Of a stretch of 64,000 nt of DNA, positions 26,365 to 35,155 are shown piece by piece. Origin of the DNA: BS150m-G50 sp964517435 (lineage in GTDB: Bacteria; CAIWAD01; BS150m-G50); assembly GCA_964517435.1 (NCBI GenBank), contig CAZFEC010000006.1, forward strand, positions 22,329 through 86,328. The letters are read 5' to 3'. How positions within the stretch are numbered: position 1 is the first letter of the stretch; each line of letters starts with the position of its first letter. A model generated the notes under the pieces. That model had not been told where the DNA came from and did not search any database. It saw nothing but the letters and a program-made list of their open reading frames with translations. The position numbers and the translations under genes were made by a program.

Positions 26365-28131
26365 TCAGCCGGTCGCCTGGGTGGCGGGCTGATCCCGTTG
26401 CTCCAGCTTCAGCAGACGTTTGCGCAGGTAGTAGGTCACTAGCAAACCGACCGTCAGCAGGATGCAGCCGACGTAGACCAGGGGTGTACCGGGATCGTGG
26501 TTCACGCTCAGAATCGACACTTCCAGCTCCCGTCCCGGCTCGAACGAGGACTGGAAGACCTTGTGGCCGGCGTATTTAAGCGGCTGGTTCATGAAGATCA
26601 ACTGCGTGAATTGCTCGCCGGTGGCGGGATTGCTGATCTCCACCAGACTGGAATAGCTGGACGCCTGATGAGAACCGGGGTACTTGCCTTCGGTGAAATC
26701 GAGGAGCCGCAGCGTGAAGCCCAGCGGTCGCGACCAGCGTTCGAAATAGAGGCGCGGAGCAGGCGACGAGGCGGAATCGACCACGGTGGAACTCAGCGGT
26801 ATCGATTTGCCGAACAGCAGCCAGGCGGGGGCGCCGCTGCCGGAAGGGCTGCTGTAGGTGAAGTTCAGTGCGGGTAGTCCGTGCCCCGGCTCCTGCTCAG
26901 TTACGGTCTGAAACGCTTCAGCCGCCGGCAGCGTCTGTTCGACAGTGATAGTCAACGGAGGCGATTCGAGTGTCAACTCGGTACCGCGCTGTTGCCGGTC
27001 CATATCCGTTCCTGTCGCCACGGCGAAATGGTAATCAGCGATCGAAGTGTCGCCCGCCAGCAGAATCCGGGTGTCGGCGTGGTTGCCCGCCGGGTCCCAG
27101 CTGACGGTGGCCCGGGCCAGTTGCGGTTCCCGGCCATGCAGGGGATCAAAAGCGGGCAACCGGGGGAAATAGGTGTAGCGGTCAACGCTCCCCTTACCTC
27201 TGATCTCGAACCGGAGGGCGGGATTGCGCGCTTCGCCCGGCAGGTCCTGCGGACGATTGTCGGCGTCGAGGCTGAAGTTGGCGAATTCACGCAGGATGGC
27301 CAGTTGCCAGGGAGTACCGGCGATATCGAACAGCGTATCCTGCGGGGAGAAATTGAAGCTGCACTCGAGATCCAGGGCGGGAAAAGAGAGGGTCAGGGCA
27401 CGCGCCCCCAGCGTCGCGCGCCAGCGAGTCAGGGCGTCTTGCCAGCCGGTTGCCGTGACCGGGGGTAGTGTTTCGATTTGCAGATGGTTGCCGATCTGCA
27501 GCCGGGAAAGCTCCGGGTGGCCGGTCAGCAGCGTCTCCCGCAGGTCGAAACCGGAACCGCTGAGACGCAGCCGGTAGGCGGGTACACCGGTGGCGGCGGC
27601 GCGCACCGTATCACGCAGCGCCGCGGAGGCCAGGTAGCGGTTCAGCCGAACCGAGCCGTGCGGCAGTTCGTAAGCGTCGTCCAACTCCCGCTTCTGCCAA
27701 TCGGTCCGGAGCGGCAGCCGCCAGCTGGTAATCAACTCGTCCCCCTGCCAGAGGTTCAGCGCATACTCCTTCGTCGGAAGGCGGTCCGTACCGCCGCCCT
27801 CCGGCAGGCGCAACCTCCCCTCGTAACCGGCGTGGCGGGTGACGAGAGCGCCAAGCGCAATCAGGAGAATGGAGAAGTGGGTGATGATGACGCCGGTATG
27901 ACGCCACCGGTAGGGCCGCAGGCGCCAGGTGGCCAGGGTCAGGCTCAACAGGAAGAGCCCCAGCAGCAGGTCGAACCACCAGGAGTGGTAGAAATAGAAG
28001 TGAACCGCTTCCGCCCCGGCGCTGGCCTCATAGCCGGTAGCCAGGGCCAGGATCAGCCCCATCAGCAACAGCATCACGACGCCGAAACCGAGCGATGAGA
28101 CCACCCGATAGAGGAACCTCAAGATCACCAT
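26365..28131 (-). CDS. ResB-like cytochrome c biogenesis protein
   Basis: A 588-residue membrane protein with three helices near the N terminus (about 5-105), a large periplasmic domain rich in beta structure (about 115-545) and one helix close to the C terminus (VYVGCILLTVGLLVTYYL). This is the layout of ResB/Ccs1, which with CcsA attaches haem to apocytochrome c. The ATG at 28131 follows GGAGGAGTGAAATA; a longer open frame that runs back through two tRNA genes is an artefact. No CcsA gene is next to it, which is unusual. Its ribosome site starts three bases after the T tract of the tRNA terminator upstream. Confidence 0.8.
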   Translation of the reverse strand: MVILRFLYRVVSSLGFGVVMLLLMGLILALATGYEASAGAEAVHFYFYHSWWFDLLLGLFLLSLTLATWRLRPYRWRHTGVIITHFSILLIALGALVTRHAGYEGRLRLPEGGGTDRLPTKEYALNLWQGDELITSWRLPLRTDWQKRELDDAYELPHGSVRLNRYLASAALRDTVRAAATGVPAYRLRLSGSGFDLRETLLTGHPELSRLQIGNHLQIETLPPVTATGWQDALTRWRATLGARALTLSFPALDLECSFNFSPQDTLFDIAGTPWQLAILREFANFSLDADNRPQDLPGEARNPALRFEIRGKGSVDRYTYFPRLPAFDPLHGREPQLARATVSWDPAGNHADTRILLAGDTSIADYHFAVATGTDMDRQQRGTELTLESPPLTITVEQTLPAAEAFQTVTEQEPGHGLPALNFTYSSPSGSGAPAWLLFGKSIPLSSTVVDSASSPAPRLYFERWSRPLGFTLRLLDFTEGKYPGSHQASSYSSLVEISNPATGEQFTQLIFMNQPLKYAGHKVFQSSFEPGRELEVSILSVNHDPGTPLVYVGCILLTVGLLVTYYLRKRLLKLEQRDQPATQATG

Positions 28132-28148
28132 TATTTCACTCCTCCAAT

Positions 28149-28170
28149 AAAAAAACCCGCCTAAGGCGGG
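28149..28170 (-). terminator. Intrinsic terminator of the tRNA unit
   Basis: On the minus strand: CCCGCC/GGCGGG stem (28170-28156, loop TTA) followed by seven T residues (28155-28149). It lies 115 bases after tRNA-Asp and directly before the ribosome site of the ResB-like gene. Confidence 0.8.
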
Positions 28171-28217
28171 CTTTGACCGATGCTGGCAAGTAATGTCTTT
28201 TGAATACTCATTTAAGG

Positions 28218-28280
28218 CATCGGTTAATAGTATTGCCACAGGTCTGTAGAACTTATTCGATCGTTTTCTGGCAATACTAT
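28218..28280. repeat. Palindromic repeat element, copy 1
   Basis: A perfect 12-bp inverted repeat, ATAGTATTGCCA (28227-28238) with TGGCAATACTAT (28269-28280) and a 30-base loop, preceded by GCATCGGTTA. The stretch at 38879-38968 shares GCATCGGTTA and the GTATTGC/GCAATAC arms. It sits between tRNA-Asp and its terminator. Confidence 0.5.
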
Positions 28281-28284
28281 GGAA

Positions 28285-28359
28285 CGGTCCGGACGAGACT
28301 CGAACTCGCAACTTCCAGCGTGACAGGCTGGCGCTCTAACCAAATTGAACTACCGGACC
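28285..28359 (-). tRNA. tRNA-Asp (GTC)
   Basis: A 75-nt cloverleaf on the minus strand. The acceptor stem is GGTCCGG/CCGGACC, the anticodon loop is CTGTCAC with anticodon GTC, the T arm contains GTTCGAGTC, and the discriminator base is G as usual for tRNA-Asp. CCA is not encoded. It follows tRNA-Val by 21 bases in the same transcript. Confidence 0.95.
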
Positions 28360-28380
28360 AGAATATCAACTCACCAACAA

Positions 28381-28455
28381 TGGGCGATAGGGGACTCGAA
28401 CCTCTGACCCCCTGCTTGTAAGGCAGGTGCTCTAACCAAACTGAGCTAATCGCCC
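28381..28455 (-). tRNA. tRNA-Val (TAC)
   Basis: A 75-nt cloverleaf on the minus strand. The acceptor stem is GGGCGAT/ATCGCCC, the anticodon loop CTTACAA gives anticodon TAC, the T arm has GTTCGAGTC, and the discriminator is A. CCA is not encoded. The first ten bases double as the end of the upstream DUF3098-like reading frame, including its TAG stop. Confidence 0.95.
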
Positions 28456-28670
28456 CTCCCCTTACGCCAGATGATAGCAAGCGGAAAAACTATGACGAAA
28501 TCAAAGAAGAGCAACAAGGGTCCCGCCGTCAGGGAAGCGAAGCCGTCGTGAGGCGGTATCCGCAGCAGAAAGAAACCGACGATCAGGAGCGCTACCCCGA
28601 GTAGAAACAGCGCGTAGTTCAGAATCGACAGGTCAGATCGCCAGCTGCTCTCTTCCCTCAATTTTTCCAT
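28446..28670 (-). CDS. Small two-helix membrane protein, DUF3098-like
   Basis: A 74-residue protein with two hydrophobic helices (about 17-36 and 48-66) and charged ends. The pattern NYALFLLGVALLIVGFFLL followed by a loop and a second helix ending in RKG resembles DUF3098, a small family known from Bacteroidetes and relatives with no known function. The ATG lies about where transcription would start from a strong promoter, so the message may be leaderless; no ribosome site is visible. Its TAG stop lies within tRNA-Val. It could be part of a tRNA transcript only, but the clean membrane pattern argues for a real protein. Confidence 0.65.
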   Translation of the reverse strand: MEKLREESSWRSDLSILNYALFLLGVALLIVGFFLLRIPPHDGFASLTAGPLLLFFDFVIVFPLAIIWRKGRGD

Positions 28671-28677
28671 AGCGAAT

Positions 28678-28706
28678 ATTCTACATCCAGGTCTGACGAA
28701 TGTCAA
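28678..28706 (-). promoter_or_regulatory. Strong sigma-70-type promoter
   Basis: On the minus strand TTGACA (28706-28701), 17 bases, TAGAAT (28683-28678). Start of transcription is expected within a base or two of the ATG at 28670. It would serve the DUF3098-like gene and both tRNAs. Confidence 0.7.
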
Positions 28707-29316
28707 GCAAAACAACTAACGCCTGCACACAAATGCTCATGAGAAAGCAGACACTGAGGCAGAAGTACCCTGTGCCTCTCTCGGCCAGCCCGGTCATGGC
28801 TCAACTGGGTTGATATATAAACCTGGAAATACGTATTAGGCTGAAACTGGAAGCGAAATTCAGAATCGGAAACTGGTGATCTCCTTACGGCCGCGGCGAT
28901 CGTTCTGAAATATAACCTTTTTATTTTGGCGCCGGTCTTCCCCGTTCCTGCGGTCGGGATCAATCCGGATAATCAAACGTCGCTCGTAGCCAGATCGCCT
29001 GTCCATGCTTCCTCCTGCGGTACCCCATTACCAAAGCTTAGCGATGCTTGAAGACAGCCCTTTGTGAAGGTGCGGTCGCTTCAGCGTAAGAACTACAGTG
29101 CTGACTGCTCAAACTGTGATACTTATGCTCCGGAGCAGAACCTCGAGTAGTGCCTAAGTACCGGTAAATCAGCAGCTGGAACGCCACGGTGGTTGGGCGC
29201 TCTGAATTAATATATACGCCGATGCCTTTCCTGTCAATAGGTGGTGGCGATTCCGGCGAAAAAGAGTGAAAATGTGATACATTTTGTACAGCGGCAGGAT
29301 CGAGGCGATAACCGGT
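28707..29316. other. Gene-free stretch
   Basis: About 600 bases between the DUF3098-like promoter and the SPOR lipoprotein stop. I see no credible gene. At 29034-29051 it holds AAGCTTAGCGATGCTTGA, whose reverse complement matches 16 of 18 bases of the 38875-38892 region of another repeat element. A short inverted repeat TCAAC/GTTGA lies near 28800. Nothing else stands out. Confidence 0.4.
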
Positions 29317-29820
29317 TCAGTCGGGTGTTTTGAGCGTGATGCGGCTCTGCACAATCCAGGCTTTGGTGAAGCCGACGGCGCGGGCACGCTGCTGAAGCCG
29401 GCGCGCGGATTTGCGGTCGGGACAGTTGCCGACACGGATGCGATAGAGGGGAGGATCGTATTCGTAGTAGACGCCGGCTTCGCCCAGCAGCAGCAGCGCG
29501 CGCTCCTGGATCGATTGCGCCTCCGTCAGATCGGGAGTAGCCGCGATCTGCACCCGGTAACCGAGGATGACCGAATCCCGCGGTTGGACCAGCTCCTCCG
29601 GATCCACCTGTGCATTCAACAGCAACTCCGGAGTGTCGATCGACCAGGCCGGTTCCTCCAGCTCCAGCGGGTCGAATAGCTCCTCGTAAGCGAGCGTTTC
29701 CGCCCGCCAGATTTCGGTCTCCGGTTCAGGTTCCGCCCGGCGCACGGCGGGAGTAACGCAGGCGTGGAGAAACATGATTGGCAGCAGGAGGGTGAGGGTC
29801 AGCCTTAGTTCCGAACGCAT
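29317..29820 (-). CDS. SPOR-domain lipoprotein
   Basis: A 167-residue lipoprotein. The signal peptide ends in a lipobox (FLHAC, Cys at 20), a proline/glutamate-rich linker follows, and a C-terminal SPOR domain (about 85-165: ILGYRVQIAATPDLTEAQSI to AWIVQSR) should bind peptidoglycan stripped of stem peptides. It probably works at the cell wall. It is the last gene of the Bat operon, 23 bases after BatE. The ATG at 29820 has AAGGAG upstream; a longer frame extends into batE and is not credible. Confidence 0.82.
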   Translation of the reverse strand: MRSELRLTLTLLLPIMFLHACVTPAVRRAEPEPETEIWRAETLAYEELFDPLELEEPAWSIDTPELLLNAQVDPEELVQPRDSVILGYRVQIAATPDLTEAQSIQERALLLLGEAGVYYEYDPPLYRIRVGNCPDRKSARRLQQRARAVGFTKAWIVQSRITLKTPD

Positions 29821-29843
29821 GCGGCGCTCCTTCCGTAGTCGGA

Positions 29844-30590
29844 TTAAATAGGGGTGACGGTGGGCGCCGGCAACCAGCCGCCCTGTCCGTTGGGTAGACG
29901 AATGCGCCGCCAGCTGCGGGTCGCATCCAGCAACTGCACCCGGCTGCCGCTGTGGAGATCGAAGAGTTCCGCGGCCAGGCTGTCCGGCGCCGAACGTACG
30001 GTGACTTTCTGCACCATCACCACGCCGCGATGATCCTGGCTGTCGCGATACAGACGGGTGCCCAGCAGCGATGTGACCAGGAGCAGCAAGCCGATCAGGT
30101 AGGGCAGCAGGCGGCGCGGCCAATAGGAAGTGCTCCGTATCCGCCAGAAAAGGGACAGAGCGAGCAACCATATTCCAACCAGCCAGATCAGTGCCCAGCT
30201 GGCTTCGGTCAACGCATCGAGCAGCCGGTCCAGACTGCGCCAGAAGGAGAGCTGAACGTCCGGTGGCGTCGGATCCGCCAGCAATCCCCCCGCCAGATCC
30301 AGGTTGCGCTCCAGATCGGCGTCACCGGGCAGCAGGCGCCGCGCGCGTTCCCAATAGAGGATGGCTGCGGCGATCTCCTCCTGCCGAAAGGCGCAATTAC
30401 CCAGGTTGTAGTAAAGTTCACCGGCAACCAGGTCCTGCGCGAGGATGGCTTCAAAGGCGATCTGCGCTTCCCGCCATTCGCCGCTACTGTAGGCTTCCAC
30501 GCCGGCCTGAAAATCAGACTCGGGTGTCGCCAGCAGCGGATTGCCGGCGAGCAGCAGCAAGGCGGCCAGGCAGAGCAGGATCCGGATCAC
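29844..30590 (-). CDS. batE: BatE-like TPR/SH3 protein
   Basis: A 248-residue protein with a signal peptide, about two TPR units (residues 25-95; YNLGNCAFRQEE is typical), two membrane helices (about 135-185) and a C-terminal bacterial SH3 domain (about 190-248, VRSAPDSLAAELFDL). This is the layout of BatE from Bat (aerotolerance) operons. It starts with GTG and overlaps batD by four bases (GTGA). It probably scaffolds periplasmic parts of the complex. The biochemical role of Bat proteins is still poorly defined. Confidence 0.8.
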   Translation of the reverse strand: MIRILLCLAALLLLAGNPLLATPESDFQAGVEAYSSGEWREAQIAFEAILAQDLVAGELYYNLGNCAFRQEEIAAAILYWERARRLLPGDADLERNLDLAGGLLADPTPPDVQLSFWRSLDRLLDALTEASWALIWLVGIWLLALSLFWRIRSTSYWPRRLLPYLIGLLLLVTSLLGTRLYRDSQDHRGVVMVQKVTVRSAPDSLAAELFDLHSGSRVQLLDATRSWRRIRLPNGQGGWLPAPTVTPI

Positions 30591-32380
30591 AGTACACGCT
30601 CCAATCGGTTGATAATCCCCTCACTCCTTTGCAGCAACTGTTCCAGCGGCGGGAGTCCGGGTGTTGTGTCCCTGCCGCCGGGAGTTTCGGTGGGGGCGGC
30701 GAAACGGGCGAAATCGCAATACCGCCCGATTTCAGCCAGCTCTTCGATGAGCTCCTCCGCAATATCCCGCTCCCGGAGTTTCGCCAGTTCGGCATTCCAG
30801 ACCAGCCCGGCTGCCGGCACTCCGAACTTGTCGGCCAGGTAGCCGACCAGCGCCTGCGAGATAAGCGCGATGCTTTCCGCCGGCTGCGCCTTGCGCAAGG
30901 CATGTTGAGCGCGTTTGAGAGCCCGCCTGGCCAGCGGTCGCGCCTGCCGGAACCGGCGCATATCGATGTTGCGCTGCAGGGAATCATGGTAGAGCCGCCA
31001 GCCCCAGGCGGTCAGCGGCAACAGGAGGGGGATCAGCGTCACCAGCAGAAAGAGCCAGCTGCCTACGAACCGCTTCCCCGCCGGAAGAAAGCGGGGAGTC
31101 GCGGTGCGGATGTATTCGATATCGACACCATAGGTCTGGATCGGTTCGCCGGAACGCAGGATGGAACCGCCCGGGAAGTAGTCGGCGCTGCGCTCCACCT
31201 GCAGGGCAATATCCTTTGATTCCAGCGTGACATAGGTTTCCGCCTCGGGATCGAAGTAGGAGAAACGGAGCGGTTTCAACAGCTGCTGGCCTGGATGACG
31301 CGGCACCAGCAGGTACTTGAAGCGTTTGAAACCGCTGATCATATTCCGGCGGGAGATGTTCGATTCCACCTCCGGCGGATAAGCCTCGATGTCATGCGGC
31401 AGCTGCAGGCTGAATTCCGGGATCAACTTGATGTTGCCCCGCCCCTTTACGGTTGCTGTGAAGGTAAGCGGTTCGTTGGTCTGCAGTGCGGTGCGGTCGA
31501 TTTCGGTCTGCAATGAGAAACTGCCGACCATACCGTTGAAGTCGGCAGGCGCTGGATCGGGCAGCGGCTTCACCTGCAGAACGATAGTCTTGGAGCGGAG
31601 CCGCCGCTGTTCGGTGTAATTCTCCAGCATGCCGCCGGAGAAGAACTGATCGAAAATATCACCGGAGCGGCGGCTGCGCCGCTGCTTGACGATATCGAAG
31701 GAGGTAGCGGAAGAGGGAATCTCCAGCGGTCCGGTGACGGTGGGAAAGAGCGCTAGTTTGCGTATCACCGCCACGTTGTACTGTACGCCGTCCACCAGTT
31801 CCTGCCGGATTTCCGGGCGGCGGGGGAGCGGGAATTCCTCAACGATGAAACCGGCGGAGCGCTGAAAATCCTCCGGTTGGTAGTTCTGAACATTGACGCG
31901 GAAATAGACCTTGAGCTGGTAGATGATCTGTTCGCCCTGGTAGGGACTGGTGCTGCTGACCACCGCCCGCATGAACAGCTCCGGCGGTTCATCACCGCTC
32001 GCCGCTTCACCGCCGCCGACCTTTACCGCCAACGGGCGGGTGCGGTAAACCTGACCGCCCACCTGCATTGCGGCCGCACCTATCGTTAAATTCCCCTCAC
32101 GTCGCGGGGACAGCCTGAAACTCCAGCTGAGGGAATGTGATACATCGAGATTGACGATGCTGGTGGAGGTGCTCTGGTTGGGGCCGCTGATCACTTCGAA
32201 GCCGTCGAAGTCGGGGAAGACCGGCTCTCCCTTCACCCTTTTGTCGGCGACGAGAGTGAAAGCCACCTCGTAGTAATCGCCGACACGGGCCTGACCGGCG
32301 CCCTGGGCCGTAAAGGAGACCTCCGCCCAGGCGTCGATTCGGGCGGTCAACAGCAGCAAGAGCAGGAGAGTGGTTCGCAT
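30587..32380 (-). CDS. batD: BatD family protein
   Basis: A 597-residue protein with a signal peptide, a large periplasmic region of beta-rich modules and one membrane helix near residues 430-455, followed by a cytoplasmic helical tail (about 460-597). The opening VSFTAQGAGQARVGDYYEVAFTL and the motif YQGEQIIYQLKVYF are BatD signatures (oxygen tolerance family). The ATG at 32380 overlaps the batC stop by one base (TGATG) and has AAGGA eight bases away; TTG and GTG codons just upstream are less likely. It ends overlapping batE. Confidence 0.87.
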   Translation of the reverse strand: MRTTLLLLLLLTARIDAWAEVSFTAQGAGQARVGDYYEVAFTLVADKRVKGEPVFPDFDGFEVISGPNQSTSTSIVNLDVSHSLSWSFRLSPRREGNLTIGAAAMQVGGQVYRTRPLAVKVGGGEAASGDEPPELFMRAVVSSTSPYQGEQIIYQLKVYFRVNVQNYQPEDFQRSAGFIVEEFPLPRRPEIRQELVDGVQYNVAVIRKLALFPTVTGPLEIPSSATSFDIVKQRRSRRSGDIFDQFFSGGMLENYTEQRRLRSKTIVLQVKPLPDPAPADFNGMVGSFSLQTEIDRTALQTNEPLTFTATVKGRGNIKLIPEFSLQLPHDIEAYPPEVESNISRRNMISGFKRFKYLLVPRHPGQQLLKPLRFSYFDPEAETYVTLESKDIALQVERSADYFPGGSILRSGEPIQTYGVDIEYIRTATPRFLPAGKRFVGSWLFLLVTLIPLLLPLTAWGWRLYHDSLQRNIDMRRFRQARPLARRALKRAQHALRKAQPAESIALISQALVGYLADKFGVPAAGLVWNAELAKLRERDIAEELIEELAEIGRYCDFARFAAPTETPGGRDTTPGLPPLEQLLQRSEGIINRLERVL

Positions 32381-33159
32381 CACCAATCCTTCTCCACTTT
32401 ACGGTTGGCCGGCATCTCTTTACGCATCAGTTCACGCAGGATGTCCTTCTCCTCCTGCTGGAGTGACTGCAGCAGCTGTTCCTGCTGGCGATGGGTGATT
32501 TCTTCCTGCTGCAGTTCCGATTCGGTCGGCTGCGGCTGTTCCTCCCGCTCCTCCTCTTCCTCCGCCTGCTCCTGCTGTTGCGTTTCCGGCTCCTGCTCTT
32601 CAGGTTCGCCCTGCGGTTGCTGGTCCTGATCGGAGGAGGATTCCTGCTCCGACTGCTCGTCCTCGGATTGCTCCTGTTGCTGATCCTGCTGTTGCTGCTG
32701 CTCTTGCATCTGCATCCGTTCCAGGGTCTGTTCCAGGTTGTATTTGGAACGCAGATCGGTGGGATTCTGCTGCAGGGCGTTTACATAGGCTGCCAGCGCT
32801 CCCTCCAGATCACCGGCGGCGTAGAGGGCGTTGCCGATGTTACAGGCGGCCTGCGCGCGCAGGCGCGGATCTTCATCACGCAGCGCGTGCCGCCAGGCGG
32901 ATTGCGCCGCCTCGTAATTCTGCAGGCGGTAGTGAGTGTCGCCCAGGTTGAACTGGGGCAACACCGGGTCGGTCCCCTGCTCCAGAGCCTGTTTGTACGC
33001 GGCCATTGCATCGTCCCACTCGCCCTGCGCGTAGTGGCGGTTGCCCCTGGCGATCTCGGTACGGTCGCCCGCGCAGGTGGACGGGGCCAGCCACAGCAGC
33101 TGCAGTGCCAGCAGACCTGATGCGATCAGCAATCGGGGCAGCATTCCGGCGATGGTCAT
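32380..33159 (-). CDS. batC: BatC-like TPR protein
   Basis: A 259-residue protein. It has a signal peptide, three TPR units (about 33-145) and a very low-complexity Gln/Glu-rich segment (about 165-235). The TPR part carries NRHYAQGEWDDAMAAYKQAL and FNLGDTHYRLQNYEAA, as in BatC. The start is ambiguous: ATG at 33159 has AAGGA seven bases upstream, while ATG at 33174 overlaps the batB stop by one base and has GGAGG eight bases upstream. The stop codon overlaps the batD ATG. The Gln-rich tract may be a flexible linker. Confidence 0.82.
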   Translation of the reverse strand: MTIAGMLPRLLIASGLLALQLLWLAPSTCAGDRTEIARGNRHYAQGEWDDAMAAYKQALEQGTDPVLPQFNLGDTHYRLQNYEAAQSAWRHALRDEDPRLRAQAACNIGNALYAAGDLEGALAAYVNALQQNPTDLRSKYNLEQTLERMQMQEQQQQQDQQQEQSEDEQSEQESSSDQDQQPQGEPEEQEPETQQQEQAEEEEEREEQPQPTESELQQEEITHRQQEQLLQSLQQEEKDILRELMRKEMPANRKVEKDW

Positions 33160-33173
33160 GCTCCTTTCCTTCA

Positions 33174-34175
33174 TCACTTCCGCCTCCGGCGCCCTTCCGG
33201 TAATATCAATTCCAGCCAGAGAATAGAGAGACCCAGGATGAGGAACCACTGAAATCTTTCCTCGTACTGGGTGTAAATCTGTGAAGTGAGTTCGCTCTGT
33301 TCCAGCTGATAAATCTCGCGGTAGATTTCGGTCAGTTCCGCTTCACCCGGCGAGACCAGGTAGTACCTGCCGTCGGTATCCTGCGCTAGGCGGGAGAGTA
33401 CCGCCTCGTTCAACCGGGTCAGGATAGGTTCACCCTGGCGGTCCTCACGATACCCGGTGCGGTTGCCCTCCTCGTCGTATACCGGTATCGGCGCACCATG
33501 CACCGTGCCGATACCGACGGTGTAGATGGTGATTCCCGCCCGGCGCGCCTGCTCCAGCGCTCCATCCAGGTTCTCACCGAAGTCCTCGCCGTCGGTCAGA
33601 ACGACCAGGACCCGCGAAGCTTCTGAGGCAGCGTCGAACATTTCCACGGCGCGCTCGATCACCGGCGCCAGTTCGGTGCCCGGCAGCGGGATGAATCCGA
33701 CATCCAGAATGTCGACAAACATGGCTGCCGCCCCGTAGTCCAGCGTCAGGGGGAACAGGGAATATGGCCTGCCGGCAAACGGAATCAGTCCGACCCGGTC
33801 GCCGCGCAACCGGTTGATGAAACCACGGGTGGCGTGTCTGGCCTTGGCCAGGCGGGAGGGAGTGATGTCCTGCGCCGCCATGCTCTGTGAGACGTCGATG
33901 GCGATCAGAATGTCGACGCCCTCCCGGGTGACCTCTTCCAGGCGGGTGCCGACCTGCGGTTGCGCCAGCGCGATCAACAGCGCCGCCAGCCCGGCCAGGC
34001 GCAGCAGGATCTGCCAGAGACGACGGGAGCGGCTGTAACCCGGCACCAGCCACTCGCGATTGTGCAGCCGGGTCAACCAGCGATGACGGCGCCGGAAGTC
34101 CAGCAGCAGCCAGATCGTCAGCGGCAGCAGCAACCAGAGCAGGTGCAGCAGTTGCGGTTGTTCGAATCTGATCAC
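33174..34175 (-). CDS. batB: BatB-like von Willebrand A protein
   Basis: A 333-residue inner-membrane protein. Two N-terminal helices, then a vWA domain (about residues 85-290) with a metal-ion site IDVSQSMAAQD, and a C-terminal helix (FQWFLILGLSILWLELIL). BatA and BatB are thought to form membrane-anchored partners of the MoxR ATPase. I chose GTG at 34175: it overlaps the batA stop (GTGA) and has GGAGG five bases upstream. The longer ATG form starting at 34250 would overlap batA by about 75 bases. Confidence 0.87.
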   Translation of the reverse strand: MIRFEQPQLLHLLWLLLPLTIWLLLDFRRRHRWLTRLHNREWLVPGYSRSRRLWQILLRLAGLAALLIALAQPQVGTRLEEVTREGVDILIAIDVSQSMAAQDITPSRLAKARHATRGFINRLRGDRVGLIPFAGRPYSLFPLTLDYGAAAMFVDILDVGFIPLPGTELAPVIERAVEMFDAASEASRVLVVLTDGEDFGENLDGALEQARRAGITIYTVGIGTVHGAPIPVYDEEGNRTGYREDRQGEPILTRLNEAVLSRLAQDTDGRYYLVSPGEAELTEIYREIYQLEQSELTSQIYTQYEERFQWFLILGLSILWLELILPEGRRRRK

Positions 34176-35155
34176 GGCAACCTCCGCAACCAGGTCAACG
34201 ACAGGAGCAGATCCAGTGCCAGCAGCGACAACGCCGCCGCGAGCAGCCACTTGAAGAGTTCCTCGCGCAGCTTGTAGTATTCAACCGCGATCCTGGCCTT
34301 TTCCATCTGGTTGATCTCAGCGTAGATTCCCGCCAGGCTGGTGTTGTCGGTGGCGCGATAGTAACGACCGCCGGTCTGGCGGGCGATCTCCTGCAGCAGC
34401 TCTTCATTGATTGTGACCTGGAACTGGCGGGTAACCTGACGCCCGAACATATCGGTGGCGGGATACGGTGCCAGTCCCTTGGTGCCGACGCCGACCGTGT
34501 AAATCCGGTAGTTGCGGTCGGCGGCGATCGCGGCGACCGTCAATGGATCGACACCACGATTGTTATCGCCGTCGGTGAGCAGGATGATGACCTGACTGGC
34601 GGCTGGGCTGTCCTGCAGCCGGTTGATCGCGGTACCGATCGAGTAGCCGATCGCGGTACCCTCCTCGATCACCCCCATCTCCACCTGCTCCAACAGCGCC
34701 TTCAGGATAGCGTAGTCGGTGGTCATCGGACACTGGGTGAAGCTCTGCGACGAGAAGACCACCAGCCCGATGCGGTCGGAGTGACGCTGATCGATGAAAT
34801 CCATCGCCACCCGCTTGGCCGCCTCCAGCCGGTTCGGCTCGAAATCCATCGCGCGCATCGAGCCGGAGATATCCAGTACCAGTACGATGTCCACCCCTTC
34901 GGTGTGCAGTTCCTGCTGCTGGGATACGCTCTGCGGACGCGCCAGCGCCAGCAGTATCAGCATAAAAGCCAGCAGGCGCAGCCAGAAGGGGATTTCCGGC
35001 AGCCAGCGACGTCCCCTGCCCTGCAGCGTTACCGCCTGGCCGGCTATCGACCAGTTGAAACGCAGGCCGCGGGTTCGGCGCCAGTGCCAGCGCCACCAGA
35101 CCAGCAACGGCAACAGCAGGGCCAGCCAGAGCAGATGGGGATGCGCCAGGGTCAT
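34172..35155 (-). CDS. batA: BatA-like von Willebrand A protein
   Basis: A 327-residue vWA protein with two N-terminal helices, a vWA domain with an intact metal-ion site (LVLDISGSMRAMDF), the DGDNNRG loop and a C-terminal helix. It is a paralog of BatB. The ATG at 35155 overlaps the stop codon of the upstream gene (ATGA) and has GGAGGAA upstream. Such domains bind proteins through a divalent cation; the target here is unknown. Confidence 0.88.
   Translation of the reverse strand: MTLAHPHLLWLALLLPLLVWWRWHWRRTRGLRFNWSIAGQAVTLQGRGRRWLPEIPFWLRLLAFMLILLALARPQSVSQQQELHTEGVDIVLVLDISGSMRAMDFEPNRLEAAKRVAMDFIDQRHSDRIGLVVFSSQSFTQCPMTTDYAILKALLEQVEMGVIEEGTAIGYSIGTAINRLQDSPAASQVIILLTDGDNNRGVDPLTVAAIAADRNYRIYTVGVGTKGLAPYPATDMFGRQVTRQFQVTINEELLQEIARQTGGRYYRATDNTSLAGIYAEINQMEKARIAVEYYKLREELFKWLLAAALSLLALDLLLSLTWLRRLP

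Noticed and set aside
28132..28311. N-terminal extension of the ResB-like protein
   Set aside because: The extension would run through a terminator and into tRNA-Asp. The ATG at 28131 has a strong ribosome site and starts at the first membrane helix.
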